Shown: positions 24,661-32,502 of the stretch, piece by piece
Layout of the letters: every line of letters begins with the position of its first letter
How positions within the stretch are numbered: position 1 is the stretch's first letter
Origin: an uncultured Sphingobium sp.
GTDB taxonomy: Bacteria > Pseudomonadota > Alphaproteobacteria > Sphingomonadales > Sphingomonadaceae
DNA: 64,000 nt
Direction: 5' to 3'
Assembly (NCBI GenBank): GCA_913773715.1
Contig: CAJYHD010000350.1
Coordinates: 1 to 64,000 of the forward strand
The notes under the pieces: model-generated
Told to the model about the DNA's origin: nothing
Databases searched by the model: none
Seen by the model: only the letters and a program-made list of their open reading frames with translations
Translations under genes and position numbers: made by a program

Positions 24661-25953
24661 TCAGAACCAGACACGAACGCCGGCGACGATGCTCTTGGAC
24701 GTTGCGCGATCCCCATCGGCGCGCGCGTAGCGGGCGGTGTCGCCGAAGCGGCGATCCCATGACACGCCGACATAGGGGGCGAACTCGCGCCGGATCTCAT
24801 AACGCAGCCGCAATCCAAGCTCGGCGTTGGATAGGCCCGATCCGATCCGGTTTTCCGGCACGTCCTGCGCAGCGAAATTGAGCTCGGCGCGCGGTTGCAG
24901 GATCAGCCGCTGGGTGATGCGCTGGTCGTAATAGCCCTCAAGCCGCCCTAGCAGGTCGCCCTTGTTGGACAGGAATACCGCGCCCTCTAGCTCGAAGAAG
25001 CCCGGTGCCAGCCCCTCCAGCCCGACGGTCGCATAGGTGCGTTTCGGGGACGGCCCCAAATCCTGGCGGACACCCGCTTGTAGATTGAAATAAGGGCCAA
25101 TGGTCCGGCTATAGAGCGCCTGCACCTCGGCGCTCTCGATGCCCTCGCGGAAGGCTCCCTCGCCCTCAGACTTGATGAAGAGGCGGTTGATGTCACCCCC
25201 GAACCACGCCTCGCCATCCCAGCGATAGCCGTCACGACCGTTGCGGAATTGATACTCAGCGAGGTTCAATAGCACCTGGCTGAAGTTTTGACCGCCGTGA
25301 TGCTGCTGAAGGTGATGGCGACCCATCGCCATCGCGTCCGCGCCGTAAACGCTGTCGGCCGCATGGTCGGTCGGCAGGGGCGGGGCGGGGGCGTTTCCTG
25401 CGGGAAGCGCGGTGCCAGTCTGCTGCACCCCATCGGCCGCCATGCCTGGCATTCCGGCCATTCCCGACATGCCCTGCATGTCGTGGCCGCTGTGCTGGTC
25501 GGCTGGCATGGTCATCCCCGGCATCGCCGAATGGTCCATGCCCTGCATCGGCTGCTGGGAGCCCTGAGGGACCGTTTGGCCGTTTCCGGGCATCTGCATC
25601 CCCGGCATGGCTTCCATGCCCTGCTGTGAGCCCTGCGGAGCCGCATGGTCCATGCCGGGCATAGACGAGTGATCCATGCCCGGCATGGTCCCGTGATCCA
25701 TACCATTCATGCCGGCCGTTGGCGCGGCGCGGCGTTTCGTCGTCGAAGCTGATGGTCGCCTCGCAGGAGCTGACCTAGTCTTGGCCGGCTTGCCTTTGGC
25801 CATGGGCTTCACCACCGGCTTCTTTTTCGCAGGCATCGGCATGGTCATGCCCGGCATTGCCGAATGATCCATGCCCTGCATCGACTGAGCGGCGACAGGA
25901 CCGGCGATGCCGAGCATGGTGGCGGCGGCGAGCGCCGCGGTCAGCCGGTTCAT
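24661..25953 (-). CDS. copB: Copper resistance outer-membrane protein CopB
   Basis: This 430-residue protein starts at the ATG overlapping the CopA stop. A signal peptide is followed by about 190 residues of low-complexity Met/His repeats of the type GMDHSAMPGM and MPGMDHSSM, then the CopB barrel (VYGADAMAMGRHHLQQHHGG, DGYRWDGEAWFGGDINRLF, RYEIRREFAPYVGVSWDRRFG). CopB binds copper at the outer membrane. The repeat region here is longer than in Pseudomonas CopB. Confidence 0.93.
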   Translation of the reverse strand: MNRLTAALAAATMLGIAGPVAAQSMQGMDHSAMPGMTMPMPAKKKPVVKPMAKGKPAKTRSAPARRPSASTTKRRAAPTAGMNGMDHGTMPGMDHSSMPGMDHAAPQGSQQGMEAMPGMQMPGNGQTVPQGSQQPMQGMDHSAMPGMTMPADQHSGHDMQGMSGMAGMPGMAADGVQQTGTALPAGNAPAPPLPTDHAADSVYGADAMAMGRHHLQQHHGGQNFSQVLLNLAEYQFRNGRDGYRWDGEAWFGGDINRLFIKSEGEGAFREGIESAEVQALYSRTIGPYFNLQAGVRQDLGPSPKRTYATVGLEGLAPGFFELEGAVFLSNKGDLLGRLEGYYDQRITQRLILQPRAELNFAAQDVPENRIGSGLSNAELGLRLRYEIRREFAPYVGVSWDRRFGDTARYARADGDRATSKSIVAGVRVWF

Positions 25954-27983
25954 GCCGCCTCTCCCGCGAACGGGCGAACGGTGACGACGCGCATCATGCC
26001 TGCGGTCATGTGGTAGAGATTGTGACAGTGGAACGCCCAATCGCCGGGTGCATCGGCGGTCAGATCAAAGGTCATCTTGCCTCCAGGCGGCACGTTGACG
26101 GTGTGCTTGCGCGGCGCATGATTGCCGTGCCCCGTCACCAGCTCGAAGAAATGGCCGTGGAGATGGATGGGGTGCGGCATCATCGTATCGTTGACCAACG
26201 TCACCCGCGCCCGCTCGCCTTTGCGGAACGGGATGGGGTCGGCGGGATCGCTCAGCTTCTGCCCGTCGAAGCCCCACATGTAGCGCTCCATGTTACCGGT
26301 CAGATGGATCTCGAACTGACGCGACGGCGCGCGCACGTCGGGGTTGGGCGCGAGCGAAACGAGGTCGCGATAGGTGAGGACGCGGTGATCCAGGCCCTCC
26401 AGACCCTGGGGCGGTTCACCGCTACGGTCCTTCGGCATCGGGGAGATGGTCTGCACGCCCGGCCCCATCTTCACGCCCGGCGCATTCTTCGGGTCGCGCA
26501 TGTTCATGTTCATGCCGCCACCCGACCCGTGGTCCATCCCGGCCATGCCGCCAGCCTGGCCCGATCCGCCCGACATGGCACTATGGTCCATGCCGGCCAT
26601 GCCAGCACCGCCCGCTGCCATTTGGCTATGGTCCATCCCGGGCATTACAGCGCCGCCCATCTGGCTGTGGTCCATGCCCGACATGCCGGACATGCCCGCC
26701 ATCGCTGCGCCTGCCGCGACCGTCCCGTGATCGGTCGGCCCCTTCCAGCCCGTCAGCTTCCAAAGATTGCGCGAGGCGTTCTGCATCAAGGTGGGGTCCG
26801 GCCCGCGCGTGGCGACCGGGCTCTCGTCCTTCATGCCGGACATGCCCTGCATCCCGCCCATGCTCCCCATGTCCATGCCCATATCGGTCATGGTCAGCAG
26901 CGTGCGCGGACGAAGCGGCGGGACCGGGGCGACCATCCCCTCACGCGGGGCGAGCGTCGCCCGGCCCATGCCGGAGCGATCGATAGCCTCGGAGACGAAG
27001 CTGTAGGCCCGGTCCTCGGGCGTCACGATCACGTCGAACGTCTCGGCAACGCCGATCTGGAACTCGTCGATCTTCACCGGACGGACATTCTGCCCATCGG
27101 CCTGCACGACGGTCATCGGCAGGTCGGGGATGCGGACGTTGAAGTTGGTCTGCGCCGCGGCGTTGATGATCCGCAAGCGGACCCGCTCGCCCGGCTTGAA
27201 CAGCCCCGTCCAGTTGTCATACGGCCCGTAGCCGTTGACCAGGAAGGTATAGGTCGAGCCGGTGACGTCGGCGATGTCGGCGGGGTCCATTCGCATCTTT
27301 CCCCACTCGATCCGGTCCTTGAGCGGCATTTCCCGACCCGCGAGCAAGCCCGCGAGGGTCGGCCGCTGATAGTTGAAATAGGCGCCGCCCATCTGCTTCA
27401 GCTTCCGGAAAATCTGCTCGCCGGTCATCTGGCTGTGGTCGGACAGCACGATCACATGCTCGCGGTCGAACGCGATCGGATCGGCACCGGCCGGGTCGAT
27501 CACGATCGGCCCGTAAAGTCCGCCCTGCTCCTGCTCGCCGGAATGGCTGTGATACCAGTAGGTGCCCGACTGGATGATCGGGAACTCGTAGATGAAGGTC
27601 GAGCGCGCCTTGATGCCGGGGAAGCTGATGCCGGGCACGCCGTCCATCGCGAACGGCACGAGCAGCCCATGCCAGTGGATCGAACTGTCCTCGTCGAGAT
27701 TGTTGGTGACGGAGAGGCGGACCTTTTGCCCCTCCTTCAAGCGAATGAGAGGGGCCGGCACCGTGCCGTTGACGCCGATTGCGGGCGTCGACTTGCCGTC
27801 GACGGGAAGTCTGAAACTGTCGATCGTCAGCGCGATGTCAGTGCCCGAGACGGTCGGCAGCGGTTTGACGATCCCGCCCGAGACAGGCTGCGCCCACGCG
27901 GGCATATAGGCGGTCAGCGCCATGCCACCGCCAGCAAGGGCGGCGCCGCGAAGCATCTGGCGGCGATCGATAGTGCGGCTCAT
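25950..27983 (-). CDS. copA: Periplasmic multicopper oxidase CopA
   Basis: This 677-residue Tat-exported oxidase has the signal RTIDRRQMLRGAALAGGGMA. The three cupredoxin copper motifs are visible: HWHGLLVPF, YWYHSHSGEQ and, at the C-terminus, HPIHLHGHFF with HCHNLYHMTAGMM. Between them lies a Met-rich insert of repeated MAGMDHS/MSGMDHSQM units (about residues 365-500). CopA oxidises Cu(I) to the less toxic Cu(II). An ECF-type promoter overlaps the stop codon of the upstream sigma gene and drives copA-copB-cytochrome-PepSY. Confidence 0.95.
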   Translation of the reverse strand: MSRTIDRRQMLRGAALAGGGMALTAYMPAWAQPVSGGIVKPLPTVSGTDIALTIDSFRLPVDGKSTPAIGVNGTVPAPLIRLKEGQKVRLSVTNNLDEDSSIHWHGLLVPFAMDGVPGISFPGIKARSTFIYEFPIIQSGTYWYHSHSGEQEQGGLYGPIVIDPAGADPIAFDREHVIVLSDHSQMTGEQIFRKLKQMGGAYFNYQRPTLAGLLAGREMPLKDRIEWGKMRMDPADIADVTGSTYTFLVNGYGPYDNWTGLFKPGERVRLRIINAAAQTNFNVRIPDLPMTVVQADGQNVRPVKIDEFQIGVAETFDVIVTPEDRAYSFVSEAIDRSGMGRATLAPREGMVAPVPPLRPRTLLTMTDMGMDMGSMGGMQGMSGMKDESPVATRGPDPTLMQNASRNLWKLTGWKGPTDHGTVAAGAAMAGMSGMSGMDHSQMGGAVMPGMDHSQMAAGGAGMAGMDHSAMSGGSGQAGGMAGMDHGSGGGMNMNMRDPKNAPGVKMGPGVQTISPMPKDRSGEPPQGLEGLDHRVLTYRDLVSLAPNPDVRAPSRQFEIHLTGNMERYMWGFDGQKLSDPADPIPFRKGERARVTLVNDTMMPHPIHLHGHFFELVTGHGNHAPRKHTVNVPPGGKMTFDLTADAPGDWAFHCHNLYHMTAGMMRVVTVRPFAGEAA

Positions 27984-28027
27984 ACGGTCCTCAAGGCTCT
28001 CGAACGGGAGTGTCCCTCTAGCCTTGA

Positions 28028-28053
28028 TACGCAGCTCAGGGCGCTATCCCTCA
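28028..28053 (-). promoter_or_regulatory. ECF-type promoter of copA
   Basis: On the - strand: TGAGGGAT, 14 bp, CGTA, then TCAAGGCTAGAGGG. The -35 element includes the stop codon of the sigma-factor gene. The GCTAGAGGG downstream of the -10 is shared with the promoter at 29367-29392. Confidence 0.8.
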
Positions 28054-28620
28054 GCGCCCGCCCAATCGCTCCAGCAACTTCGATCGCGCGCGATAGAGGC
28101 GGGTTTCTACCGCCTTTTCGCTGATCGACAACACTGCCGCGGTTTCAGCCTGGCTCAACCCCTCGATCGTGCGCAGCACCAAGGATTCCTTCAATGCGGT
28201 CGGCAAGCCCGCAATGGCGCGCGTCACGCGGTCGAGTTCCTGTCGGTCGCCCGTCGCGTCGTCGATCGCCACCTGGTCGTCTGCAATGGCTTCGGCTTCC
28301 GGGCCGATCGGTGCGGCGAACGCCAGAAAGCGCCGCACGGTGCGCTTGCGCCCCCAATCGCGGCACTTGTTGATCGCGATCGTCGATAGCCACGCGCGCA
28401 TCGATCGATCGCCGTCGTAGCGGGGCAGGGCCTGATGCGCCGCGACGAAGGTCTCCTGCAGAAGGTCCAGCGCCTCGTCGGCCTCGCCGACGCACGCGCG
28501 CACCATGCGGAAGATTGACTGCCGATGGCGGCGCATGATCTCGGCGAAGGCGGCTTCGCGCCCGGCGATGCTGAGGGTCGCCAGCTCGCCGTCCGTAAGC
28601 GTGGTCCAGTCGAGGCTCAC
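28051..28620 (-). CDS. ECF sigma factor (CnrH-like)
   Basis: This 189-residue sigma factor has region 2 (EIMRRHRQSIFRMVRACVGEADEALDLLQETFVAAHQAL, with RAWLSTIAINKCRDWGRK) and region 4 (LPTALKESLVL, GLSQAETAAVLSISEKAVETRLYRARSKLLE). It is third in a Y-X-H operon with a CnrX-like metal sensor and a single-span CnrY-like protein. In Cupriavidus metallidurans CnrH is held by CnrY and released when CnrX binds Ni or Co. Six promoters of one pattern nearby, including one for its own operon, are the likely targets. Confidence 0.9.
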   Translation of the reverse strand: MSLDWTTLTDGELATLSIAGREAAFAEIMRRHRQSIFRMVRACVGEADEALDLLQETFVAAHQALPRYDGDRSMRAWLSTIAINKCRDWGRKRTVRRFLAFAAPIGPEAEAIADDQVAIDDATGDRQELDRVTRAIAGLPTALKESLVLRTIEGLSQAETAAVLSISEKAVETRLYRARSKLLERLGGR

Positions 28621-28630
28621 GCGCCGAACC

Positions 28631-29071
28631 TCAACGTGCGTCGTCGGTGAGCGCCTTCACCACGGCCTGATCGAACTGGCCGGTCTGATTGGGCCGCAAG
28701 AGCTGGCGCATGGCGAAGATGTGCGCCAGCGTCGCTTTCTGGAGCTCGCCCATGACGGCGTGGCTCTGGTCGACCGCTGCGGCGACGCGCGGCCCGTTGC
28801 CATGCTCGGCCTCGATCGCTTCAGCGAGCCGGGCATTGTTCGCCCGCAATTCCAGCTCGAATGCGCGCCGCTGCACGGCGAAACGCTGCTCCAGCACTTC
28901 AAGTCGCGCTTCCTGGTTGGCGTCCAGCGCCAGCTTATGATGCAGCACGTCGTGCAGCTCCGAGCCGGGCTGGGCACGTGGCGGAAGTAGCGCCCGCCCC
29001 ACGAACACACCGATGATCGCGGCGATGAAGCACGCGACAATGCCAAGCAGAAGGCGGATGCGGCCGCTCAT
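28631..29071 (-). CDS. CnrX-like periplasmic metal sensor
   Basis: This 146-residue, single N-terminal-anchor, helical-hairpin protein starts MSGRIRLLLGIVACF. Reading beside CnrX from memory, the metal ligands His42, His46, Glu63, His119 and Met123 line up with H40 (GSELHD), H44 (VLHH), E61, H117 and M121 (LAHIFAMR), all with the same offset of two. That full ligand set is notable in a copper locus. It overlaps the CnrY-like gene by 4 bp and precedes the sigma gene by 10 bp. Confidence 0.85.
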   Translation of the reverse strand: MSGRIRLLLGIVACFIAAIIGVFVGRALLPPRAQPGSELHDVLHHKLALDANQEARLEVLEQRFAVQRRAFELELRANNARLAEAIEAEHGNGPRVAAAVDQSHAVMGELQKATLAHIFAMRQLLRPNQTGQFDQAVVKALTDDAR

Positions 29072-29337
29072 TGCACGCCGACGAGCAGCGTGGAGGGCGC
29101 GAGCGGCGACACCGGCCCCAAGGGCGATAGCGAAGCCGCGCTGGCTTCCTTCGCGGGCACACCGGCACCGAAGATGCCCATGACGAGCGCCGCAGCGATC
29201 GTCATTGCCCCAACGCCTAAGCCGGCGCGCGCCGCTGGACGTGCGGCGACCCGCGCCAGCACGCGATCTTCCATGCCATCAAGGCTCGCGGGCACGGGTG
29301 CTTGCGCCAGCCTCATCAATACTGCGTCGAGGTCCAT
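29068..29337 (-). CDS. CnrY-like membrane anti-sigma factor
   Basis: This 89-residue protein starts at ATG 29337 with GGAG eight bases before it; GTG 29346 is an alternative. The cytoplasmic N-terminus (MDLDAVLMRLAQAPVPASLDGMEDRVLARVAARP) is helical, followed by one membrane span (LGVGAMTIAAALVMGIFGAGV) and a short periplasmic tail. Size, topology and first position in a Y-X-H operon match CnrY. Sequence similarity alone is weak, so the call leans on context. Confidence 0.7.
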   Translation of the reverse strand: MDLDAVLMRLAQAPVPASLDGMEDRVLARVAARPAARAGLGVGAMTIAAALVMGIFGAGVPAKEASAASLSPLGPVSPLAPSTLLVGVQ

Positions 29338-29366
29338 GTCGTTCACTCCACCCCTCTAGCATGGAT

Positions 29367-29392
29367 TACGCAAGCGACGCGCCCATCCCTCA
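29367..29392 (-). promoter_or_regulatory. ECF-type autoregulatory promoter of the Y-X-H operon
   Basis: On the - strand: TGAGGGAT, 14 bp, CGTA, then ATCCATGCTAGAGGGG. It is back to back with the copC promoter at 29403-29428, only 10 bp away. Confidence 0.8.
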
Positions 29393-29402
29393 AATCCATC
29401 CG

Positions 29403-29428
29403 TGAGGGGTGGTCGATCGGGGCGCGTA
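29403..29428 (+). promoter_or_regulatory. ECF-type promoter of copC-copD
   Basis: On the + strand: TGAGGGGT, 14 bp, CGTA, 37 bp before the copC ATG. Divergent from the promoter of the sigma operon. Confidence 0.78.
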
Positions 29429-29464
29429 ATGAAGGACAGGAACCCTCCTGTCGAAAGGCCCCCT

Positions 29465-29833
29465 ATGCGCCGCCTATCCGTTCTGACTGCTGCTGCCGCT
29501 CTCGTCATGTTCGCCGGAACGGCGAACGCCCATCCTAAGCTGGTGTCGGCATCGCCGGCCGCCAATGCGACGGTCGCGAAGCCCGCTCGTATCGAACTTC
29601 ATTTCAGCGAGAAGCTGATGCCAGCCTTCTCCAAGGCCGATCTCACGATGGCAGCGATGCCCGGCATGGCAGCCATGAAGATGGCCAGCGCCTCCGCGCT
29701 CTCGTCCGATGGCCGGACCCTCGTCATCACCCCGAAATCGCCGCTCCCATCGGGTCGGTATAGCGTCGCGTGGAATGTCGTCTCGACCGACACCCACAAG
29801 GTCGCAGGAACCTACGTCTTCGCGGTGAAGTGA
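29465..29833 (+). CDS. copC: Periplasmic copper-binding protein CopC
   Basis: This 122-residue protein starts at ATG 29465 (MRRLSVLTAAAALVMFAGTANA signal). The mature N-terminus begins HPKLVSASPA, the His1 ligand of the Cu(II) site, and Met-rich AAMPGMAAMKMASA plus VVSTDTHKVAGTYVF near the C-terminus supply further ligands. It hands copper to CopD, whose gene follows after 4 bp. Confidence 0.93.
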   Translation: MRRLSVLTAAAALVMFAGTANAHPKLVSASPAANATVAKPARIELHFSEKLMPAFSKADLTMAAMPGMAAMKMASASALSSDGRTLVITPKSPLPSGRYSVAWNVVSTDTHKVAGTYVFAVK

Positions 29834-29837
29834 GGCG

Positions 29838-30764
29838 ATGGGGGACTGGTCGCTTATCGGCGTCCGCTTCGCGCTCTACGTGACGCTGGCTGCGCTGTTC
29901 GGCCTTGCCGCATTCAGCCTTTATGGGCTGCGGGCGCGCGAGCGCGGCGACGCGCTCGCGCTGCGTCCCTGGTTCATCGCCAGCGCTGGCCTGAGCCTGT
30001 TGTTTTCAGGCGCCTGGGTCGTGCTGATGGCCTCCTCAATGGCCGGAACGCCGGTCTGGCCGATCGACCGTGAAGCAGTCGGCGCGCTGCTCACCGGCTC
30101 TGCGATCGGAGCAGCATGGAAGCTGCGCATGGTCATGGTGGCCCTCGCGGCGCTGGCAGCGCTGGTCGCGGGCGGGCGCGGCATCTGGCTGAGCATCGTC
30201 GCGCTCTGCTCGGCCGTGGCACTCGCAACGCTGGCGTGGACCGGACACGGCGCGATGGACGAAGCCGTGATGGGCTGGGTCCACCTCATCGTCGACATTC
30301 TCCATCTGATCGCCTCGGGCGCTTGGGTTGGCGCACTACTGGGGCTGCTCCTGCTCGTCTCCCGACCCGCGGCGCGCGTAGACGCGGCGCATCTGGGGCT
30401 GACGCACCGCGCGCTGCACGGGTTCGGCGCGATCGGGACGGTTGTGGTCGGCACGATCCTCGTCACCGGCCTGGTCAACGGCTGGATGCTGGTCGGGATC
30501 GGCAACCTCGCCACGCTTCCTGCGACGCTCTATGGTCAGCTCCTGATCGCAAAGCTGGCGCTGTTCGTCGCCATGCTAGGGCTCGCCTCGCTCAACCGCT
30601 TCCGGCTCACGCCGGCATTCGAGCGGTCGATCGCAGCGGACGATCACAAGGGCGCCCTCGGCGCGCTGCGGACAAGTCTGGCGATCGAAACCGCCTGTGT
30701 CATCGCGGTTCTCGGGCTGATCGCCTGGCTCGGGACGCTCGCGCCGCCTGCATCGGCGATGTGA
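29838..30764 (+). CDS. copD: Copper transport membrane protein CopD
   Basis: This 308-residue protein has about eight membrane helices and the CopD domain core WVHLIVDILHLIASGAWVGALL and GLVNGWMLVGIGNLATLPATLYGQLL, ending in LASLNRFRLTPAFER. CopD imports copper from CopC to the cytoplasm. Directly behind copC and in the same ECF-controlled unit. A GC hairpin follows at 30770-30797. Confidence 0.9.
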   Translation: MGDWSLIGVRFALYVTLAALFGLAAFSLYGLRARERGDALALRPWFIASAGLSLLFSGAWVVLMASSMAGTPVWPIDREAVGALLTGSAIGAAWKLRMVMVALAALAALVAGGRGIWLSIVALCSAVALATLAWTGHGAMDEAVMGWVHLIVDILHLIASGAWVGALLGLLLLVSRPAARVDAAHLGLTHRALHGFGAIGTVVVGTILVTGLVNGWMLVGIGNLATLPATLYGQLLIAKLALFVAMLGLASLNRFRLTPAFERSIAADDHKGALGALRTSLAIETACVIAVLGLIAWLGTLAPPASAM

Positions 30765-30769
30765 TGCGC

Positions 30770-30797
30770 GGCCGGGGAGCCCTCGCGGTCCCCGGCC
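30770..30797 (+). terminator. GC-rich hairpin after copD
   Basis: Arms GGCCGGGGA and TCCCCGGCC form a perfect 9-bp stem with a 10-nt loop, starting 5 bp after the copD stop. There is no T-run, so termination would be weak. It separates copD from fliQ. Confidence 0.45.
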
Positions 30798-30816
30798 GTT
30801 CACGGGGCCGCGCCTG

Positions 30817-31086
30817 ATGGATCAGTCGATCCTGCTCGACGAGACGGGGAGGATGCTGGCCGTGGCCGGCCTGATCTGCGTGGTGCTGCTCGTGCCGATG
30901 ATGATCGTCGGGCTGATAATCAGCATCATCCAGGCGGCGACGTCGATTAGCGAACAGACGCTGAGCTTCGTGCCTAAGCTGATCGCGCTAGGCGTATGTT
31001 TGGTGATTTTCGGGAGCGCAGCGACCGAGCTCCTGACCAAGTTCACGGCCGAGCTGTTCGCTGTGATCGCGAGCATGGGCCGTTGA
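30817..31086 (+). CDS. fliQ: Orphan FliQ flagellar/type III export gate subunit
   Basis: This 89-residue protein is full length for FliQ and has two membrane helices and the family signature IQAATSISEQTLSFVPKLIAL. FliQ is part of the FliPQR export gate in the inner membrane. No other export-gate gene is near: the neighbours are copD and a copper-storage protein. The start ATG (30817) has only a weak ribosome site. It could be a stranded fragment of a flagellar locus or a recruited membrane protein. An orphan FliE is at 51705. Confidence 0.85.
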   Translation: MDQSILLDETGRMLAVAGLICVVLLVPMMIVGLIISIIQAATSISEQTLSFVPKLIALGVCLVIFGSAATELLTKFTAELFAVIASMGR

Positions 31087-31131
31087 TATGCAGATAGCTG
31101 CGCGGGCGGGCGACCGCCCGCGCAAGCCCCG

Positions 31132-31464
31132 CTATGCCGCCATCCGATCGCAGGAATCGGCGCACTTCCGGCACGCTGCCACGCAATCCTCCATGCCGCC
31201 CAGGGCCTCGCAGCTCGCTGCGCAAGCCCGGCAGATCTCGGCACACTCGCGGCAGATATGCTGATGGTGGGCGGACTTGCGCGCCATGAAGTCGATCGCA
31301 ACCGCGCAAATTTGCGCGCAGTCGGCCATGATCTTCATATGCTCGGGCGCGGCGTGCTGGCCGCCCATTTCGAGGCAATGGTTCATCGCCATGTGAAGAC
31401 AGGTCACATGGCATTCGTGGCAGGCGTCCATGCACGCCTTCATGCCGGGGTCGATCTGGTGCAT
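31132..31464 (-). CDS. Four-helix-bundle copper storage protein (Csp, cytosolic type)
   Basis: This 110-residue protein has 16 cysteines in CxxxC/CxxC spacing (for example CMDACHECHVTC, CRECAEICRACAASC, CRKCADSC) lining a four-helix bundle, the trait of Csp proteins that store many Cu(I) ions. There is no signal peptide, so it matches cytosolic Csp3 rather than exported Csp1. The ATG at 31464 has GGAG eight bases upstream. Controlled by the ECF-type promoter at 31502-31527. Confidence 0.92.
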   Translation of the reverse strand: MHQIDPGMKACMDACHECHVTCLHMAMNHCLEMGGQHAAPEHMKIMADCAQICAVAIDFMARKSAHHQHICRECAEICRACAASCEALGGMEDCVAACRKCADSCDRMAA

Positions 31465-31501
31465 CGCATTATCTCCGTATGAGCCCCCGCCTGTTCCTAG
31501 A

Positions 31502-31527
31502 TACGCGCGCCGCGCGATCACCCCTTG
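31502..31527 (-). promoter_or_regulatory. ECF-type promoter of the Csp gene
   Basis: On the - strand: CAAGGGGT, 14 bp, CGTA, then TCTAGG, 38 bp before the Csp start codon. Confidence 0.72.
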
Positions 31528-31553
31528 CCGCGATCTCCGTCGTTCGCGGCAAG

Positions 31554-32438
31554 TTACATGGCCCACCGACCGAACAGCGTCGCAACGATGATGCCCGCGC
31601 CAAGCATGATGAGCGTCAACACTGTCATCGCGGCGATCTGAGGTCCGGTCACGCGCGCGCCGGCCGCCATGCCGCTCATCCCTGCCATTGCGTCGTGTCC
31701 CATGTCCGGCATCGGCGTGGCCGATTGCCGGTCCGCGCCGACTTCGTGTCCGCCATGCCCCAGCGCGCGCACCGTGCCCATGCCGTGCTTCAAGCGCACG
31801 CCAACCAGCCAAAGGTTGATCGGATAGGCGACTGCGAACCCGACGAGTGTCGCCAGCGACATGACGCCCCAAAAGCGGAGCGAGCTGGCGTGCATCGCGG
31901 CCATGTCGCGGCTCATCAACACCACCATCGTCGGGATCATGCCGGCCATGACGGCATTCATCGACAGCCATTCGGGGATGAACGACATGCGAAGCGCGCC
32001 CCAATAGGAACCGCCCGCCATGTCGCGCATGAAAAGCGCCTGGAAAATCAGCAGTCCGAACGCGAAGCCGAACACATATTCCGCGATCACGTCCTGCCAC
32101 ATCGGCAGGCCGAGCGCCGTGGTGATCGCGGCTGCGGCGATGACGCCGGTTGCATCGCCCGCCATGCAATGGATGGCCGAGCCGAACGCCTGCTTCCAGA
32201 GCGGTCGAACGAAATCCTCGTGCCGCTCGTTCGCCGGCTCCTGGCAGGACAGGACATAGGCCGCGGCCATGATCGGGCCACCATAGAGCGTGACCAACAG
32301 CCACCCCCATTTCATCACGCGCAGCTCGGGGTTGCGGGTGAAGGCATCCCACGCGACGTAAGCGACCGAAAGGGCGGTCAGCACGAACCACCCGATCAGC
32401 ACGGCGTCGAGCCAGGGGGCCGGGGATGGCATCGTCAC
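31554..32438 (-). CDS. DUF4396 membrane protein
   Basis: This 294-residue protein starts at GTG 32438 (GGAG seven bases before) or ATG 32432. It has about six helices with DUF4396 landmarks MKWGWLLVTLYGGPIMAAAY, FGSAIHCMAGDATGV, FGLLIFQALFMRDMAGGSYWGAL and PEWLSMNAVMAGMIP. A Met-rich loop, MPDMGHDAMAGMSGM, lies before the last helix. The family recurs in copper islands but its transport role is unknown. Its promoter at 32466-32491 belongs to the ECF set. Confidence 0.82.
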   Translation of the reverse strand: MTMPSPAPWLDAVLIGWFVLTALSVAYVAWDAFTRNPELRVMKWGWLLVTLYGGPIMAAAYVLSCQEPANERHEDFVRPLWKQAFGSAIHCMAGDATGVIAAAAITTALGLPMWQDVIAEYVFGFAFGLLIFQALFMRDMAGGSYWGALRMSFIPEWLSMNAVMAGMIPTMVVLMSRDMAAMHASSLRFWGVMSLATLVGFAVAYPINLWLVGVRLKHGMGTVRALGHGGHEVGADRQSATPMPDMGHDAMAGMSGMAAGARVTGPQIAAMTVLTLIMLGAGIIVATLFGRWAM

Positions 32439-32465
32439 GGCAGCACTCCTCTACATGCTAGAGGA

Positions 32466-32491
32466 TACGCGGCTCTCCGGATCATCCCTTG
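32466..32491 (-). promoter_or_regulatory. ECF-type promoter of the DUF4396 gene
   Basis: On the - strand: CAAGGGAT, 14 bp, CGTA, then TCCTCTAGCATG, 28 bp before the start. Confidence 0.75.
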
Positions 32492-32502
32492 CGCGGAGCG
32501 GG

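Noticed and set aside
25430..26740. Short repeats resembling a CRISPR array
   Set aside because: The repeats are coding GMDHSxM units in CopA and CopB, with irregular spacing and no constant spacer length.
25857..28124. 755-codon ORF on the + strand
   Set aside because: Antisense to copA and copB. His/Arg-rich because it reads the Met/Asp/His repeats backwards. No ribosome site or motifs.
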